Positions 1-49,830 of a stretch of 64,000 nt of DNA are shown here, piece after piece; the stretch's first letter is position 1; each line of letters begins with the position of its first letter. The stretch is from Nannobrachium achirus (taxonomy: Eukaryota; Chordata; Actinopteri; Myctophiformes; Myctophidae). The notes beneath the pieces were generated by a model that saw nothing but the letters and a program-made list of their open reading frames with translations, was not told the DNA's origin and did not search any database. The translations under genes were made by a program, and so were the position numbers. The DNA lies in assembly GCA_963921795.1 (NCBI GenBank), contig OY997652.1, positions 22,463,678-22,527,677 of the forward strand, in the 5' to 3' direction.

Positions 1-533
1 AGACATCATGTTTCCTTTGCCACATCAATGCCAATCACAGCTGAGCACGACTGGAATAAAATGTGAAAAACCATGCAAATCTGGACACGTCCAGTATAGG
101 CGGGCCAATAAGTACCACCAGCACCCCACATCAACCACATGCCCAATGGCAAACCAGGAAATACGCAGCTCAACCCATGAGAGCACCTTGTACCATACCA
201 GAAAGCATTTTTAGATAGACATCTAAAACATCTTACAATAACCAGAGGAGGAGCTGTATGGTCTTAGAGTAGTGTAGAGAGTTACTAGTAGAGTGTGAGC
301 CTGTAAACCTTAATGTTGAGTGATGTGTTTGAAGGTTTGATAAACAACTCGATTCAGTACTGTGGGCACTATAGGGGTAAAAGAAAAGTGGGGTTTGTAG
401 ATGGACTATTTTCAGCACGCGACCCCAGCACACATTACACAACTAACAGTAAATCAGACTTAATGTATCATGAGTTCACAGTATGAAAGTAACCCATGTA
501 TATTACTGCCCTTCATGCTTCTTCTCTTAATAG
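1..533. other. ptpn13 intron upstream of the first visible exon
   Basis: No exon, RNA gene or clear repeat boundary could be supported here. It ends in the acceptor CTTCTCTTAATAG. Confidence 0.6.
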
Positions 534-38843
<38,310 letters not shown>

Positions 38844-39500
38844 TGGGGACAATGGATTATATCATGAACTTTCTGAACAGAAAAACTCAAATGGAGGACA
38901 GCTGACATGGGCAGATATTGCCAAATCACAATTCCAAGATTATTATTTTTTAATTTCCTTAAACCTTAATTTCTTGAGAGTAAATCCTAGAAGTCTATAT
39001 ATTTTTATGTTTTATGCTTTTCAAGTTCTCCCATCTTTGGCTGCTACGTCTCTTAATGCTTTTATGAGAACTGTTGATTGTATGTTGTCTTTATATCTAC
39101 AACAGGACAAATATTTTTCTCTCCAGATTCTTGGATTATGCTAAAATAATTATGAAAATGATGAATGAATTCATATTTTATGTGGAACAAAATTATACTT
39201 ATTTTGAGTTTTAAGTATAATTGATGCTGGGACTTGCCTTGACAAAATACTATGACAGTATTTGCTTTGTAAATCTATTATACAGTAATTGTTGACTGCC
39301 TTGGGTAATTAATTAAAAGTGTACATATTCATCTCCTTTAAAATTAAACTGTGGATACGTTTTAAATGTCATTAACGAAACATGTCTCTTTTGTAAATAT
39401 GAGTCAAACATTTCCATGTCTTGTAACTTCAATAGATCATTGTTGTCAGGCAGAAACTGCATTCCACCTTTTCATGTTTTTCGTAAATGAATGTCCTACT
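38844..39500 (+). other. ptpn13: ptpn13 3' UTR region
   Basis: AT-rich sequence follows the stop codon directly. No canonical AATAAA is obvious. An ATTAAA variant lies near 39311 and is a plausible poly(A) signal. The stretch ends at a long (GT)n array. Confidence 0.55.
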
Positions 39501-39556
39501 TCATCTTACTACAGTGTTACACAAAAGTAGCAGAAATGGCCAATATACAAGTTTTG

Positions 39557-39738
<182 letters not shown>

Positions 39739-39808
39739 AAGATTTCCCCTCGACAGCAACGAGATGCAACTTTGTGGCCAAGCTGATCATGTACAGTATA
39801 TCTTAGAG

Positions 39809-40094
39809 GAGTGGTTCTCAAACTTTTCAGGCCGCGACCCCCAAAATAATCATATTTGAAATTGAAGTCGTAAGAGTTGGGGCATTTCAACATTTCTGCC
39901 TTTAATATTTGACAATGTTCAATTTGTCATTTTAGAGGTATTAATTGACACTTTAGAAATGTGAAGATAGCCTCTGTATACACTTATACTTTATGTTGGT
40001 TTGTTTACTGTTGAGTGAGAAAACAATGCTGCACATTAAGTTATTCATCTGGGGACCCCCCAAAATAATGTGGCCCACAGGTTGAGAACCACTG
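39809..40094. mobile_element. hAT-like MITE 3' of ptpn13
   Basis: Ends GAGTGGTTCTCAAAC and GGTTGAGAACCACTG. The flanks TCTTAGAG and TCTTAAGA are an imperfect duplication. The internal hairpin has been lost. Confidence 0.75.
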
Positions 40095-40500
40095 TCTTAA
40101 GAGTAATTTGGGAGTTTCACTATGTGTGATGTGACCAGCAGGGCCCAGCAGAGGACACAGACTATAATGGCTGTGTCAGGTGAAGTGGACCCTCATTTTC
40201 TTTTCAATGCGTGAAGGTTGAATGCCTCCACTTTAATCTGTAGCATTTGGTCAGACTGATCCAACCTACTGTCTGCAGTACTGCGACAAGACTGGGAAGT
40301 GAGCAAGAAAGGACGATGCTGCCATCTGGCTCCAGGGGAAAATATCTTCATCTTTTGACAGACCTAACAGATGTTTGTTCAGCATCATTCCTCATTCATA
40401 GAGGCCATAAGAGTTTGCAGTGGAGCTTTTGGAACAACTCTATTCCATCGTTGCATGTTGAAATGGGTGCATTAAAGAACTATGTGGAACTCCTCTATAG

Positions 40501-40877
40501 CAGTGGTTCTCAACCTGTGGGATGGCCCCCAGGGGCAGTCCCCAAATTATTTTGGGTGGTCCCCAGATGATTGGCTTAATGTGAAACATTGTTTTCTCAC
40601 TCAAGGGTAAACAAGCCAACATAACGTTTTTATAGTGTATATTATGCACATTTTAATATAATTACCTTTTAATATCTCTAAAATGATAAATTAAACATTG
40701 GCCAAATTGTACAGTCTCGCAACACAAGGCATTGTGAGCATGTAGATCTGCTATTTTCACAATAGAACCGTGTTATACAAAATGTAATACCTCAACTAAT
40801 AATGCTCATCAGGGTGGGGTCCCCAGTTAAAATAATGTACTTTGGGGGTTGTGGCCTGAAAAGGTTGAGAACCACTG
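40501..40877. mobile_element. hAT-like MITE between ptpn13 and the cyclin gene
   Basis: Ends CAGTGGTTCTCAACC and GGTTGAGAACCACTG. The flanking 8-mers do not match (CTCTATAG against CATTTGCT), so it is old or rearranged. It keeps only the right half of the hairpin (about 40735-40765). Confidence 0.75.
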
Positions 40878-41787
40878 CATTTGCTACATTTATCTGCATT
40901 TCTTATCCCTTAACCCATATTATGTCATGACATTACTGCTGCTGTTATACTGCCTCTTCCCACTGTTCTTAACTACTTACCTTATACCATGCATCATGTA
41001 TATATATATTTCTATTTTACACATTTCTCCATGTTTTGATATCTGGTCTGTTTTTATTTATGCTATGAGAATGACACGTATTCCACAGTGATTTCCATGC
41101 TTCATTGTGGGTTTTATGTTATTAATATGGACCACCACACAGTGTAATTCAAAAGGAGAATTCTTCCTGAACTCCATGGCGTGTGTGTTTGTGTACCTTG
41201 CCTTATTTAACACTGTTTATAACAATAGTTACTAAGAGATAAGATTTCTCTTAATCACCTTTAAAATCACCTGAAGCACTAGTGCAATGGTCAAACTAAC
41301 TGTTCTATTTACTGAATATATTGTTGAACTGTCAATTATATTAATGCTGCTACAATGTCTAACAAAATAAGTTCACTCCGCAAACTGTACACAAGACTTA
41401 ACAAGAAACCTTAAACCTTGATACAAATTACATACACATTTTATGTTTTTAGATAATGTGTATTTAATAAAGGATATTTACAATTAAGTTATAGATGGTT
41501 GTATTGGGTGACACTTGGTCTGAGGAAGACTTGGCCAAGTTATCAAAGCACACTATTTCAAGGTTAAAAATGAGCAAATAGCCTAGAGCATGTCAAAAAT
41601 AATCGTCATAAGTCGATTGTAAAACGTTAATGATATAAAAAGTGTGGTTATGTGGACCACAGCTCTCAGAGAAGGGACAACAAAAGAGAGCATAGCCTGC
41701 AGGTGGCACTGGGAGAAAACCCTTGGTCAACATAAACTAAAAACCTGAATATACAATAACAAACGCTGTTAATCACACAAAAAACGT

Positions 41788-41793
41788 TTTATT
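41788..41793 (-). terminator. Poly(A) signal of the cyclin B2-like gene
   Basis: AATAAA on the minus strand, about 135 bases beyond the stop codon. Confidence 0.7.
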
Positions 41794-41925
41794 AAGTATC
41801 TACATGAATATTTACAACATTTAAATTAGAGCATAATGGAGTGCACAGGGACAACAATACAACATACAGTAATACAGTGAAAATGAAAAAGTGTTTTAAA
41901 TTGTCTGTAACATGACATTCACTCC

Positions 41926-43140
41926 TTACAGCCAGTGGTGTGCTCTAGACCTTCTTGCAGGGCAGATGGGGAGGTTCCCCAGCAGAGGAGCAGCCAGGTT
42001 GAACACCGCAGGAGACTGAAGCTCAGGGATGAGAGAGATCCTGCGTGATGGATTCAAAGAGTACTTTCTCTTGACCACCTGCAGCTCTGTTTTCCCCTGG
42101 TCGGCGGCCACTACGTTCTTGGCAAGGTGTTGCACGATCGGCTTCAGGTGCTCCTTGTCATAGGTGGTGTAGTACTGCTGTGCAGCAGTCCATGGCCGGT
42201 CATCCAGCAGCAGCTGGGCGAGTAACAGGGAAGCGGCGGCGATCTCAGACGGCCGGTAGTGAACCACGTCGTAGTCGAGTAGCGTCAGCTCCATCAGATA
42301 GTTGGCCAGCGTGTTCGTCTCTGCGGTAGAGCCTGCGGCCTTGGACGCTCTCTGGAGGAAGTGCACGGGCAGCGGGCGTCCCAGGTCAAAGTTGAGCGAC
42401 CTCAGCATGATCCGCTCCATCTGTTTAATGTGAGCGGTGGTGTAGGTGTTGTCCGTGATGTTGGCAAAGTCCCGGACCCGTGGTGCGCCCCATGACAACT
42501 CCTCGTACTTTGAGGCCAGCAGCAGGGCAGTGACACCAACAAGCTGGAGCATGTTTCGTGAAACCGGCATAACTGACAGGAACCGGTCGAAGATGGCAAC
42601 CGCCAGATACAGCGTCTCCTGGTGCAGCTGGAATTTGGAACGAAGCATTATCATCCATCCGATTAGGAGAGCTCGCATGCTGGGCGTGATGTCGCCGCCC
42701 TTCAGGTACCCGGGTCGCACAGCCTGCTGCACCTCGAGCTCCATTAGATGCTCATATACGTCTTTGACATATTCAGAACATCGCTCTGGCATGTCCGAGT
42801 CTCCTGCATCAATGTCCTCGATTGTGATGGGAATGTCTGCTGCTTGTTCTGGAACAGTGGTGGAGGGAACAAGTTGAGGAGCAGTGTCTCCGGTGTCGCG
42901 CCGTAGCGTGTCCACGTCGCAGGTGGCAAACCGCTTTCTTCCCCTGGGTGTACCGCTGCCTGGCTTCCACTGTGGCAGTTTGCGCGTCGCCGTCACCAGT
43001 CCTCCTGGCGCCGGGGTCCTGATGCAGTGGGCAGCCAGCCTCATCCTCGATCTCCCGCTGAAGTTGTCCCAGACCCCCGGGAGGACTCTGATGCGGCCCA
43101 CACAAGACCCAACGGTCAGTTGTCTGTTGTTGTTCTCCAT
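41926..43140 (-). CDS. ccnb2-like: Cyclin B2-like protein, intronless
   Basis: 404 codons without an intron, similar to vertebrate cyclin B2 in length and sequence: CSEYVKDVYEHLMELEVQQA, VRPGYLKGGDITPSMRALLI, FDRFLSVMPVSRNMLQLVGV, LNFDLGRPLPVHFLQRASK and YLMELTLLDYDVVHYRPSEI. Cyclin-box invariants R156, D185, K211 and E242 are present. Predicted role: CDK1 activation. Oddities: the MRAIL-DWL motif has Gly at 161 in place of Asp, and KYEE is followed by LSWGAPRVRDF in place of the usual MYxPEIxDF. The N-terminus has no clean RxxLxxxxN destruction box, only RMRL at 32-35. The start is ATG 43140; the frame extends upstream only to a GTG. AATAAA lies at 41788-41793. Intactness argues for function. 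It could be a retrogene of ccnb2 or a divergent lineage-specific B cyclin. Confidence 0.9.
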   Translation of the reverse strand: MENNNRQLTVGSCVGRIRVLPGVWDNFSGRSRMRLAAHCIRTPAPGGLVTATRKLPQWKPGSGTPRGRKRFATCDVDTLRRDTGDTAPQLVPSTTVPEQAADIPITIEDIDAGDSDMPERCSEYVKDVYEHLMELEVQQAVRPGYLKGGDITPSMRALLIGWMIMLRSKFQLHQETLYLAVAIFDRFLSVMPVSRNMLQLVGVTALLLASKYEELSWGAPRVRDFANITDNTYTTAHIKQMERIMLRSLNFDLGRPLPVHFLQRASKAAGSTAETNTLANYLMELTLLDYDVVHYRPSEIAAASLLLAQLLLDDRPWTAAQQYYTTYDKEHLKPIVQHLAKNVVAADQGKTELQVVKRKYSLNPSRRISLIPELQSPAVFNLAAPLLGNLPICPARRSRAHHWL

Positions 43141-43289
43141 TTTAAACTCCACCGACGACCACCACTAGGGGGAGAAAATGACCGAAGAGTCGTTATTGAT
43201 CCTTGAATTGGGATGCTGTCAGTGGTTATCCAGTGAAGTAGCTCAAGTATATCTCAGGTAACTTGTCTCATGAATGCTCCAACACTGAA

Positions 43290-43414
43290 TGAGACGCGCT
43301 GTTCAAACGCCGTTGATTTATACCCGACGGCATCGTCGCTCATTGGCTGTTTCAAGCAACGCGCGTCCCTATGAGCGCGTCGCCCGTGCATCCGTTCACA
43401 AACGCTCGTCCAAT
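43290..43414 (-). promoter_or_regulatory. Core promoter of the cyclin B2-like gene
   Basis: Reading the minus strand: CCAAT (43342-43346, in CAGCCAATGAG), then TATAAAT (43316-43322), then TTTGAA (43302-43307), a match to the cell-cycle CHR element. A second CCAAT in the opposite orientation is at 43410-43414. The expected start site is near 43290, giving a 5' UTR of about 150 bases. CCAAT (NF-Y) plus CHR is the known architecture of G2/M cyclin promoters. The motifs are seen; their use is inferred. Confidence 0.6.
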
Positions 43415-44576
43415 GAGCGCGCCGTCCGTTTCGTTGCGTCAGCATCGGGAATATTTGACACGCCCACTGCGCCGAAGCTAACAGATGCTAATGCTAAGCG
43501 AACCGTTACGTTCGCAAACTGCTAACAGATGCTAACAGCTAACCGCTACTTGCGCTACGCGTGATTGGAGCGTGATTGGAAATCTGGCAGATCTGATGTT
43601 CTTTGCACACAGGTGTGTTGTAGAATACTGGTTCCGACGGTAAGGGTCCATTTGGTTCCATTTGAGTACTCAGTACTCTATGTGAAATAAATAATTTTTA
43701 ATTGTAGATTTTGAAAATAGCTGATTTACATGCTCACAATGCCTCATGAAGATCTGCTATTTTCAGTTTTCACAATAGAACCGTGTTATACAAAATGTTA
43801 TGCCTCAACTATTAGTGCTTGTCAGGGAGGGAGTCCCCAGTTAAAATATGATTATTATTTTGGGGGGGGGGCTGAAAAATGTTGAGAAGCACTGGTTTAG
43901 TTTTGTATGTCAAAGGGTTAGAATCAGTATTTCCCAGGTTGCACACTGCTGTTGCACACTGACTGAAGTGCTGTTGAATCATCACACAGTCTTGAAGCCA
44001 GACTTCTGGATGGTGAGACAACATAGGACCCCACAAGTTACAATAAAAGAACATATAAAGCTATTAGATCCCCTGTACTTAGTAAGGCAAACCTGAGTTA
44101 GCGCTGTACTTGTGTGCTGCACCCACACACTCAAGCAGAATATAGCCGATCTACAAGCTCACAGTCACGTGTCGCAATACTTGTGGAAAATAAGACTTAT
44201 TTTCTGCAAATGTTCCCCCTAATCAGAGTTGTATTACATTATTCCATTCCAAGTTGCAACAGTGATAAAGTGTTGAGTAAATATGTTGGGTAACTCTTAA
44301 ATTAAAGGTCTATAATGCAATGTTTTGGTCTGTTTAAAAGTGTATTTTTGTAATTAGACACTTTATAACTATTAACTACATTATAGTTATAATGTGCTGT
44401 TCAGCTGACCCTATCATGCATTATATAGTGCCAAATCTCTTCACCAGAATGTCTTTAAAGTAAAGTCTTCATTTGTCCTGTTTTTACTTGGCTAAGAACT
44501 CAAATTGTACAACTACAGAAAAACAGAAGAAAAAAGGTCATCAACCTCTGAATGATGCATGCATTTGGTATGTTCT

Positions 44577-44804
44577 ATACCAAATGATTTTTCCCCATCG
44601 ATTACTCGCCCAATTTATTTGTTGTTGTTTTTGTCACATACCTAAGCCAATCATTTGAGGAGACTCCATAAGGAACCACTGCTGGACATCTAATTATTGG
44701 CTTAGGAATGTGACAAAAACAAATATCCCTGAATTCAAGTCTCCATGACCATGGGGTGAGTAACCTATAGAATCTTTAATATTTTTTGGGTGAACTACTC
44801 CTTT
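44577..44804. mobile_element. Foldback MITE inside the duplicated PDZ5 locus
   Basis: Same family as 20317-20555 (CCTAAGCCAAT and ATTGGCTTAGG arms; right end GGTGAACTACTCC). It is not present at the parental locus near 27 kb, so it inserted after the duplication. Confidence 0.65.
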
Positions 44805-44905
44805 GACAGAGATTTCCGTTATTCATCTTCACATCCCTGGTGGGCAAAACCCTTTACTCTCCTGTCTGATAAAAATGCTAAACAAAAAAACTCCCATTTC
44901 CTCAG

Positions 44906-45096
44906 GCATGACACTAGGCGGTGGCAGTGACAGTGTGTATGCCGTGTTGTTTGTGAAGGACATCTGAAGAGGGCAGCCTGAGACCACTGGACATAATCCA
45001 CTACATCAATGGAGCTCCCACCCTGGACCTGACTCTGTGTGAGAGCACCAGACTGCTGGAGCTCTCTGCCAGAGACCTCACACTCAAGGCAACACG
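44906..45096 (+). pseudogene. Duplicated, broken ptpn13 PDZ5 exon
   Basis: A copy of exon 27 (27508-27718) with both splice sites (CTCAG and GGTAG). Flanking intron is also duplicated: ACTCTCCT...AAAAATGCTAAACAAA before it and CAAATAACAATAATCATT after it, and further upstream AAATCTCTTCACCAGAATGT (26804 and 44431). A 20-bp deletion after GTGAAGGACATC creates an immediate TGA. The rest is nearly identical to the parent, so the copy is fairly recent. No neighbouring ptpn13 exons were found, and no PDZ protein can be made. Confidence 0.93.
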
Positions 45097-45508
45097 GTAG
45101 TCAAATAACAATAATCATTTGATGCATTGACTATCATTCCTGTCATTAAAGGGGTTTAAGTTATGTTTTTGTGAGAAAGAATTAAGTGAAAACGTCAAAG
45201 CTCTGCTGTATATTCTAATAGTAATCCTTGCTATAGAGTATTAGAAACACATTTTCAACTCAGAATACCAATTCTGGAGTCAGGAGAGAGAACCCCGCAA
45301 CAAAATGGTATGTTCCCGTTGCAGTTTTGTCTGCACATAGTTTTGTTTCACTTCATCCTGTATCCTGCATGAGACCTCTCAACTGATTGAATTAAATGTG
45401 TTATTTCAAACAGAAACTTTATTTTCTGTTTACTAAAGAGCTAGAGAGATGAGGAGACCTGTTACCTAACAAACACGCTGTAGCAATGAAGGCTAATATA
45501 CAGTAGGG

Positions 45509-45949
45509 TAGTGGTTCTCTTCTCTACCTTTTCAGGCCGCGGCCCCCAAAATAATCTTATTTGAACTTGGTACATCCCGATCCCACCCCACCCTGACGAG
45601 CACTTGGAGTTATAAGACTTGAGGCATTACATTCTGCTTAACACTGATCTATTGTGAAAATAGCAGATCTACATGCTCACAACGCGAGGTGTTTGTGAGC
45701 ATGTAGATAAGCTATTTTCATAATTTCTGCCTCTAATATTTGACAACATGGAGAATGTTACCGGCAGATATTAAAAGGGTCTTAAAAGTCCTTAAATTGT
45801 CACTTTTGAAATGTGCAGATACCCTCCATACACTTATACTGTATGTTGGTTTGTTTACTGTTGAGTGAGAAAACAATGTCTCACATTAAGCTAATCATCT
45901 GGGGACCCCCCAAAATAATTGGGGGACCCCCTTGGTTTGAGAACCACTG
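45509..45949. mobile_element. hAT-like MITE near 45.7 kb
   Basis: Ends AGTGGTTCTC and GAGAACCACTG, with GGCCGCGGCCCCCAAAATAA just inside the left end. It contains a near-complete hairpin at 45651-45724. No matching duplication was recognised. Confidence 0.75.
45651..45724. repeat. Dispersed hairpin module inside a hAT-like MITE (45.7 kb)
   Basis: ATTGTGAAAATAGCAGATC at the left, AGCTATTTTCATAAT at the right, core ACATGCTCACAACG and TTTGTGAGCATGT. Same ATG/CAT variant as 24325-24394. Confidence 0.9.
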
Positions 45950-45999
45950 TACTAGAGCACTAAAACAAGTGCTTTCAAGTGTTGTCTCGCACACTTGGA

Positions 46000-47589
46000 A
46001 CACCTTACAGGCTTCGCTTTAGTATAGCTCTTGTTCCCCAAGGTCGCTTTCAGTCGGATATATCAAGCTTGGTCAATTGAAATTGTACCTGTTTTAATTG
46101 ATGTTGATAAATCATGTCATAAAATGTTCTCTTAATCATGTTATTTTATTCATTCAAAAGAGGGTCCCAGGCCTCAGTGTGTCTTCCGAGATGTAAGTAA
46201 AGGATGAAATGAAATACATGATCACATTGAACCACATCTGATCCACATCTCATCCCTAGGTTCCCGTGGTGAGGTTCTGCTCGTTGTTCGATGCCAAGGA
46301 GAGGACTGGAGTGTGACCTTCCTCAACAGGCAGACTTCTAGCATCACCGAGGGCTCTTGCCATGTGCTTGCTGGGTCTGGAGCCTGATGATTTGGCCCTG
46401 TTCATGGCTGTTTTGTTGGTGTCTGACGGTAAGACATGCACACGCACGCAAGCAAGCATACACATGCACACAGATTTCCTAAGGCGCGCAGTCTCAAGCG
46501 ACCTGTAAGAGCTTGCGATGCAGCGTGTTGTGAGCCTGTAGGACAGCTATTTTGCTGTTCTGAAAACAGTGAAAAGTACTAGCGAGCATGTGACTAAATA
46601 ACTACATTGGATCCATTGGAACACAAATAGTTTTTAAATGTTTCTGAAAAGTAACTGTTTTGGAGATACAGTACTAGGTTTCCACCCAACAGCAACAAGA
46701 TGCAACTTTGTGGCCAACAGATGAGAACCAACCTAGATGCATGTACTGTATATGTGTACTTGTATGTATGTATGTCCCTAGACGAAGAGTAAAGGTCTAC
46801 CTTTATCTGCCTCATTTTATAGGCCTAGATCTTCCTTGAAACATATACAGTACACTCAGAGAAGCAGCCCCCCACCCTCCAAACATAAAAAATAAACGGG
46901 GAGCCGTTTCTATGTCTTGACACAAAATGAACAAAAAAACGGCTTTAGGATAACACCACTATTGTCTGCAAATTTAGAGATTATACTGATAAACGTTGTG
47001 TAGCAGCTTGAAATGTACTTCTTTGGCTCTATTTGGAATGCAATATTTGTGAGGAAGGAGTCATGCTTTTTTCCATTCTAGGTCCACAATAATTACTGTA
47101 TATAATAATCTCTCTGGCAGGACAGGCTTGGTGGCTGTTAATTTTGTGGGTCTCACCCTCTCCTCTTTACACTGCTTATCTAGTGATGATGCACTTTGTG
47201 TGGGATGTTTATCTGGGTGTCCTCCATGGTAGACTTCAGGTGAGAATATGGTGGTCTGGAAGTTTAAGGGGTCATAAGGGTCATTTTGTTTTGGCTGAGA
47301 GAACTCCATAGTTGCTGCTCTTCATATTCTGATGATGAAGGAGCCAAGATGCTCTTTTTCTCCTCTGTAGCAGCTGACTTGGAGGAAGGTATAGAGGGGA
47401 TGTATAGATCAGCCATCAGCCACCCCCTGTATACATGAGAAGATCTAAGTGTCCCACTTTACCCGTATTCACCATGAAACCATGACATTCACATATATAA
47501 ATACATTCTTATCTTGACAAGTTCTTTCAGTCATGTCAATTCATGAAAACTAAAATGAATCACTTTTACATATCAATATTAGATTTCCT
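46000..47589. other. Intergenic stretch before the sdad1 block
   Basis: Holds a degenerate hairpin (46500-46555) and otherwise no supported gene. A short acceptor-donor bounded piece at 46260-46430 has stops in useful frames and no recognised similarity. Confidence 0.45.
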
Positions 47590-48802
47590 TAAGTTAAAAA
47601 CACCTGAGGTGTAAATAAACTAAGCTTTAATATGCAGTCTCACCCTCCTAAATTCTCTCTGGTTTGACAGATCAGCACCATGGACAGTGGCAGGGTCAGA
47701 GAGCAGAATCATTCACTGTGGGGATTTCACAGAAACTCAAAGCTCATTTCAGATGAAATGTATTAAGTTAGCCTGTATCCTGCCATCTTCTGAATGACAT
47801 AGATGTGTCTGTAATGCAGCCGCAGCTAAAATATCACTGTCTGAAAGTTGACTATAGTAGGACACATATTACCAGTTGTATCTGCATCTTTCCTGTTCCT
47901 TTACACTTTAGTGTAATGCTTTGAAGAAAATACTGTAATCTAAACACACTGCAACTCCTGCATTGTGTTCAGGAAATCAATATTAAAAGTGTGAGTGAGG
48001 ATGTTTCATGATCATCATAGCATAAAGGTGATGACTCAGAACAACCATTTTCTTGTTTAGTAATCTTATGTGCTTTTCTGAACCTTTATTTGATAGGTAC
48101 AGTGGAGAGAACAGAAAGCATCGAGCGGGGGAGCGACATGCAGCAAATGGTCCAGCCGTCTGGGAATAGAACCAAGGACTCGCTGCCAGAAATTAACTCA
48201 TAAAAGGCACCCATCACTTCACACTGGGTGTGATTTTCTTCTTTACTTCACACTAATGCATGAGCATCACGGTAATCAAATATGTGCTTTCGATCACAGA
48301 CAACACTGTGTCACTTTATTGTCTTAAAACGTTATGCTATATAAAGTTTCAAAAATATGACATATTCTGTTTCCCCCAAAATGCTGTACTGTGCTACTAT
48401 GATTAGTATGTTATAACTACATCATACCACTATACATTTACTGTAGCCAGAAATAAGACCTAGGAAAGAAAAACATACTATGTTACCGAAAGGGGGCACT
48501 GTCATCATAATAATATATGTAAATCGCTATCTGCTATTAACAGAAGACAGTGAAGACAGATGTATTCATTGTTATGTTGTGTGTTGTCCAGCTGTCTTGG
48601 TTGTGTTAATGGTTTCTGTGCTGTTTGGTCACTCTTTCTCTCCCTTTTGTCTGACAGGCGTGTCCTCTGAAGTCCTGAACACGTGTTCTGTGGTGTTCCA
48701 GTCAGGACTCAGGTGTGGGAGTCGTTCTCTTATCCATACCAAGCGGAGCCACCAGAGGTTAAATGGTTGACTTCAGTGAGAAGCTCAGCTATCTGACAGT
48801 AA

Positions 48803-48877
<75 letters not shown>

Positions 48878-48893
48878 ACACACACACGCACAG
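48803..48893. repeat. (CA)n microsatellite, duplication copy 1
   Basis: Follows CTATCTGACAGTAAGACA. The counterpart in copy 2 is 61609-61699, which starts as (CGCA)n. The two arrays have diverged since duplication. Confidence 0.95.
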
Positions 48894-49049
48894 AGGGCAC
48901 ATAGGTTGGTGAACCAATCGGGAGCCGGCATTGGATTCCCGCCCCTCTAGTCATCAAGTCATCACTACAATGTGGTCATTATCAATGTAATATTAATACA
49001 TTAGTTCATGCAAAAAACTAATCCTTATTGTCTCTTGTCTCGTCTCTAG

Positions 49050-49830
49050 GATGATGGACCAACGGCCAGAGATCTGATGGTGAGGTACTCTACCGGCAAG
49101 AAAAGCTCCAAGAACAAGAAGAACATGGAAAACGCCCTGAATGTCCTCACGGTACCTCAGATATTTAGCACAGAGACATGACCCACACCTTAGGCTTTGT
49201 TCAGACTGCAGGGAAATCCAATTTGTTTATCATTTCTGATCTTTAGGCCTGACTGTCCTCCCCGTTATTTGCAAGTGAACAGATCAGATTTGTGTATTTA
49301 GAAATCGTTTCCCTAGCTTTGGTTGCTGTGGTAACGATGTAACAATGTAGGCATGCGTAATGCAAGATTTATACTCTGTTGTACGACAAATTATACAATA
49401 TTTTGTATATACTGTAGACTTTAGCTTACATACAAAACCTGATGGACCACCGATGGAGATCTGTCATCCTGCCTGGCAGAATTCAGTTTCCATGTTATTT
49501 GTTATTTAGCTGATATAGGCAGCCAGTCTGAACATAGCTTTGGCAGTTTCTGTTTTCAGTGTTTGCCTATACAAACAACCATATGCTTACAGTATGTATT
49601 CCTTTTAAAGAAACACAAGAAGAAAGTAGTGTTTTTCTGCAATTCACCTGATTCATGATCCTCAAGGTACTGTATATACTGCATGTTCACTTATCCACAC
49701 CCGGAAATTACTCCCGGTCATTGTTAGCAAAACACTGACATGTAGCTTACCTCAGAATAATGATTTTGTGTTTTGATTTCTCAGAGAAACTCCTAAAGCA
49801 GTTGGAAGACTCCTAAAGGAATTCATGAGG
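49050..49830 (+). pseudogene. sdad1: sdad1 fragment, copy 1
   Basis: Exon 49050-49151 encodes [34 protein letters not shown], matching human SDAD1 ([20 protein letters not shown]). SDAD1 acts in 60S ribosome biogenesis and export. The next exon (from about 49611) has lost bases relative to copy 2, so [13 protein letters not shown] is out of frame. The following exon (SEKLLKQLED, about 49785-49829) lacks AG at the expected acceptor and stops soon after. Upstream and downstream sdad1 exons are missing, so this is a relic. Confidence 0.85.

Noticed and set aside
40247-40570. 107-codon ORF 3' of ptpn13
   Set aside because: Runs into a hAT-like MITE, no conserved motif, no promoter or splice evidence.
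43141-43152. Upstream extension of the cyclin ORF to 43152
   Set aside because: The first codon there is GTG, not ATG. The first ATG is at 43140 with A at -3 and G at +4.
43289-43525. ORF on the plus strand over the cyclin promoter
   Set aside because: CpG-rich promoter DNA gives long open frames by composition; no domain recognised.
48655-48800. Open segment in the duplication block (GVSSEVLNTCSVV, and the copy at 61465-61600)
   Set aside because: The two copies do not keep the same frame, both stop at CTATCTGA, and neither resembles sdad1 or lap3.
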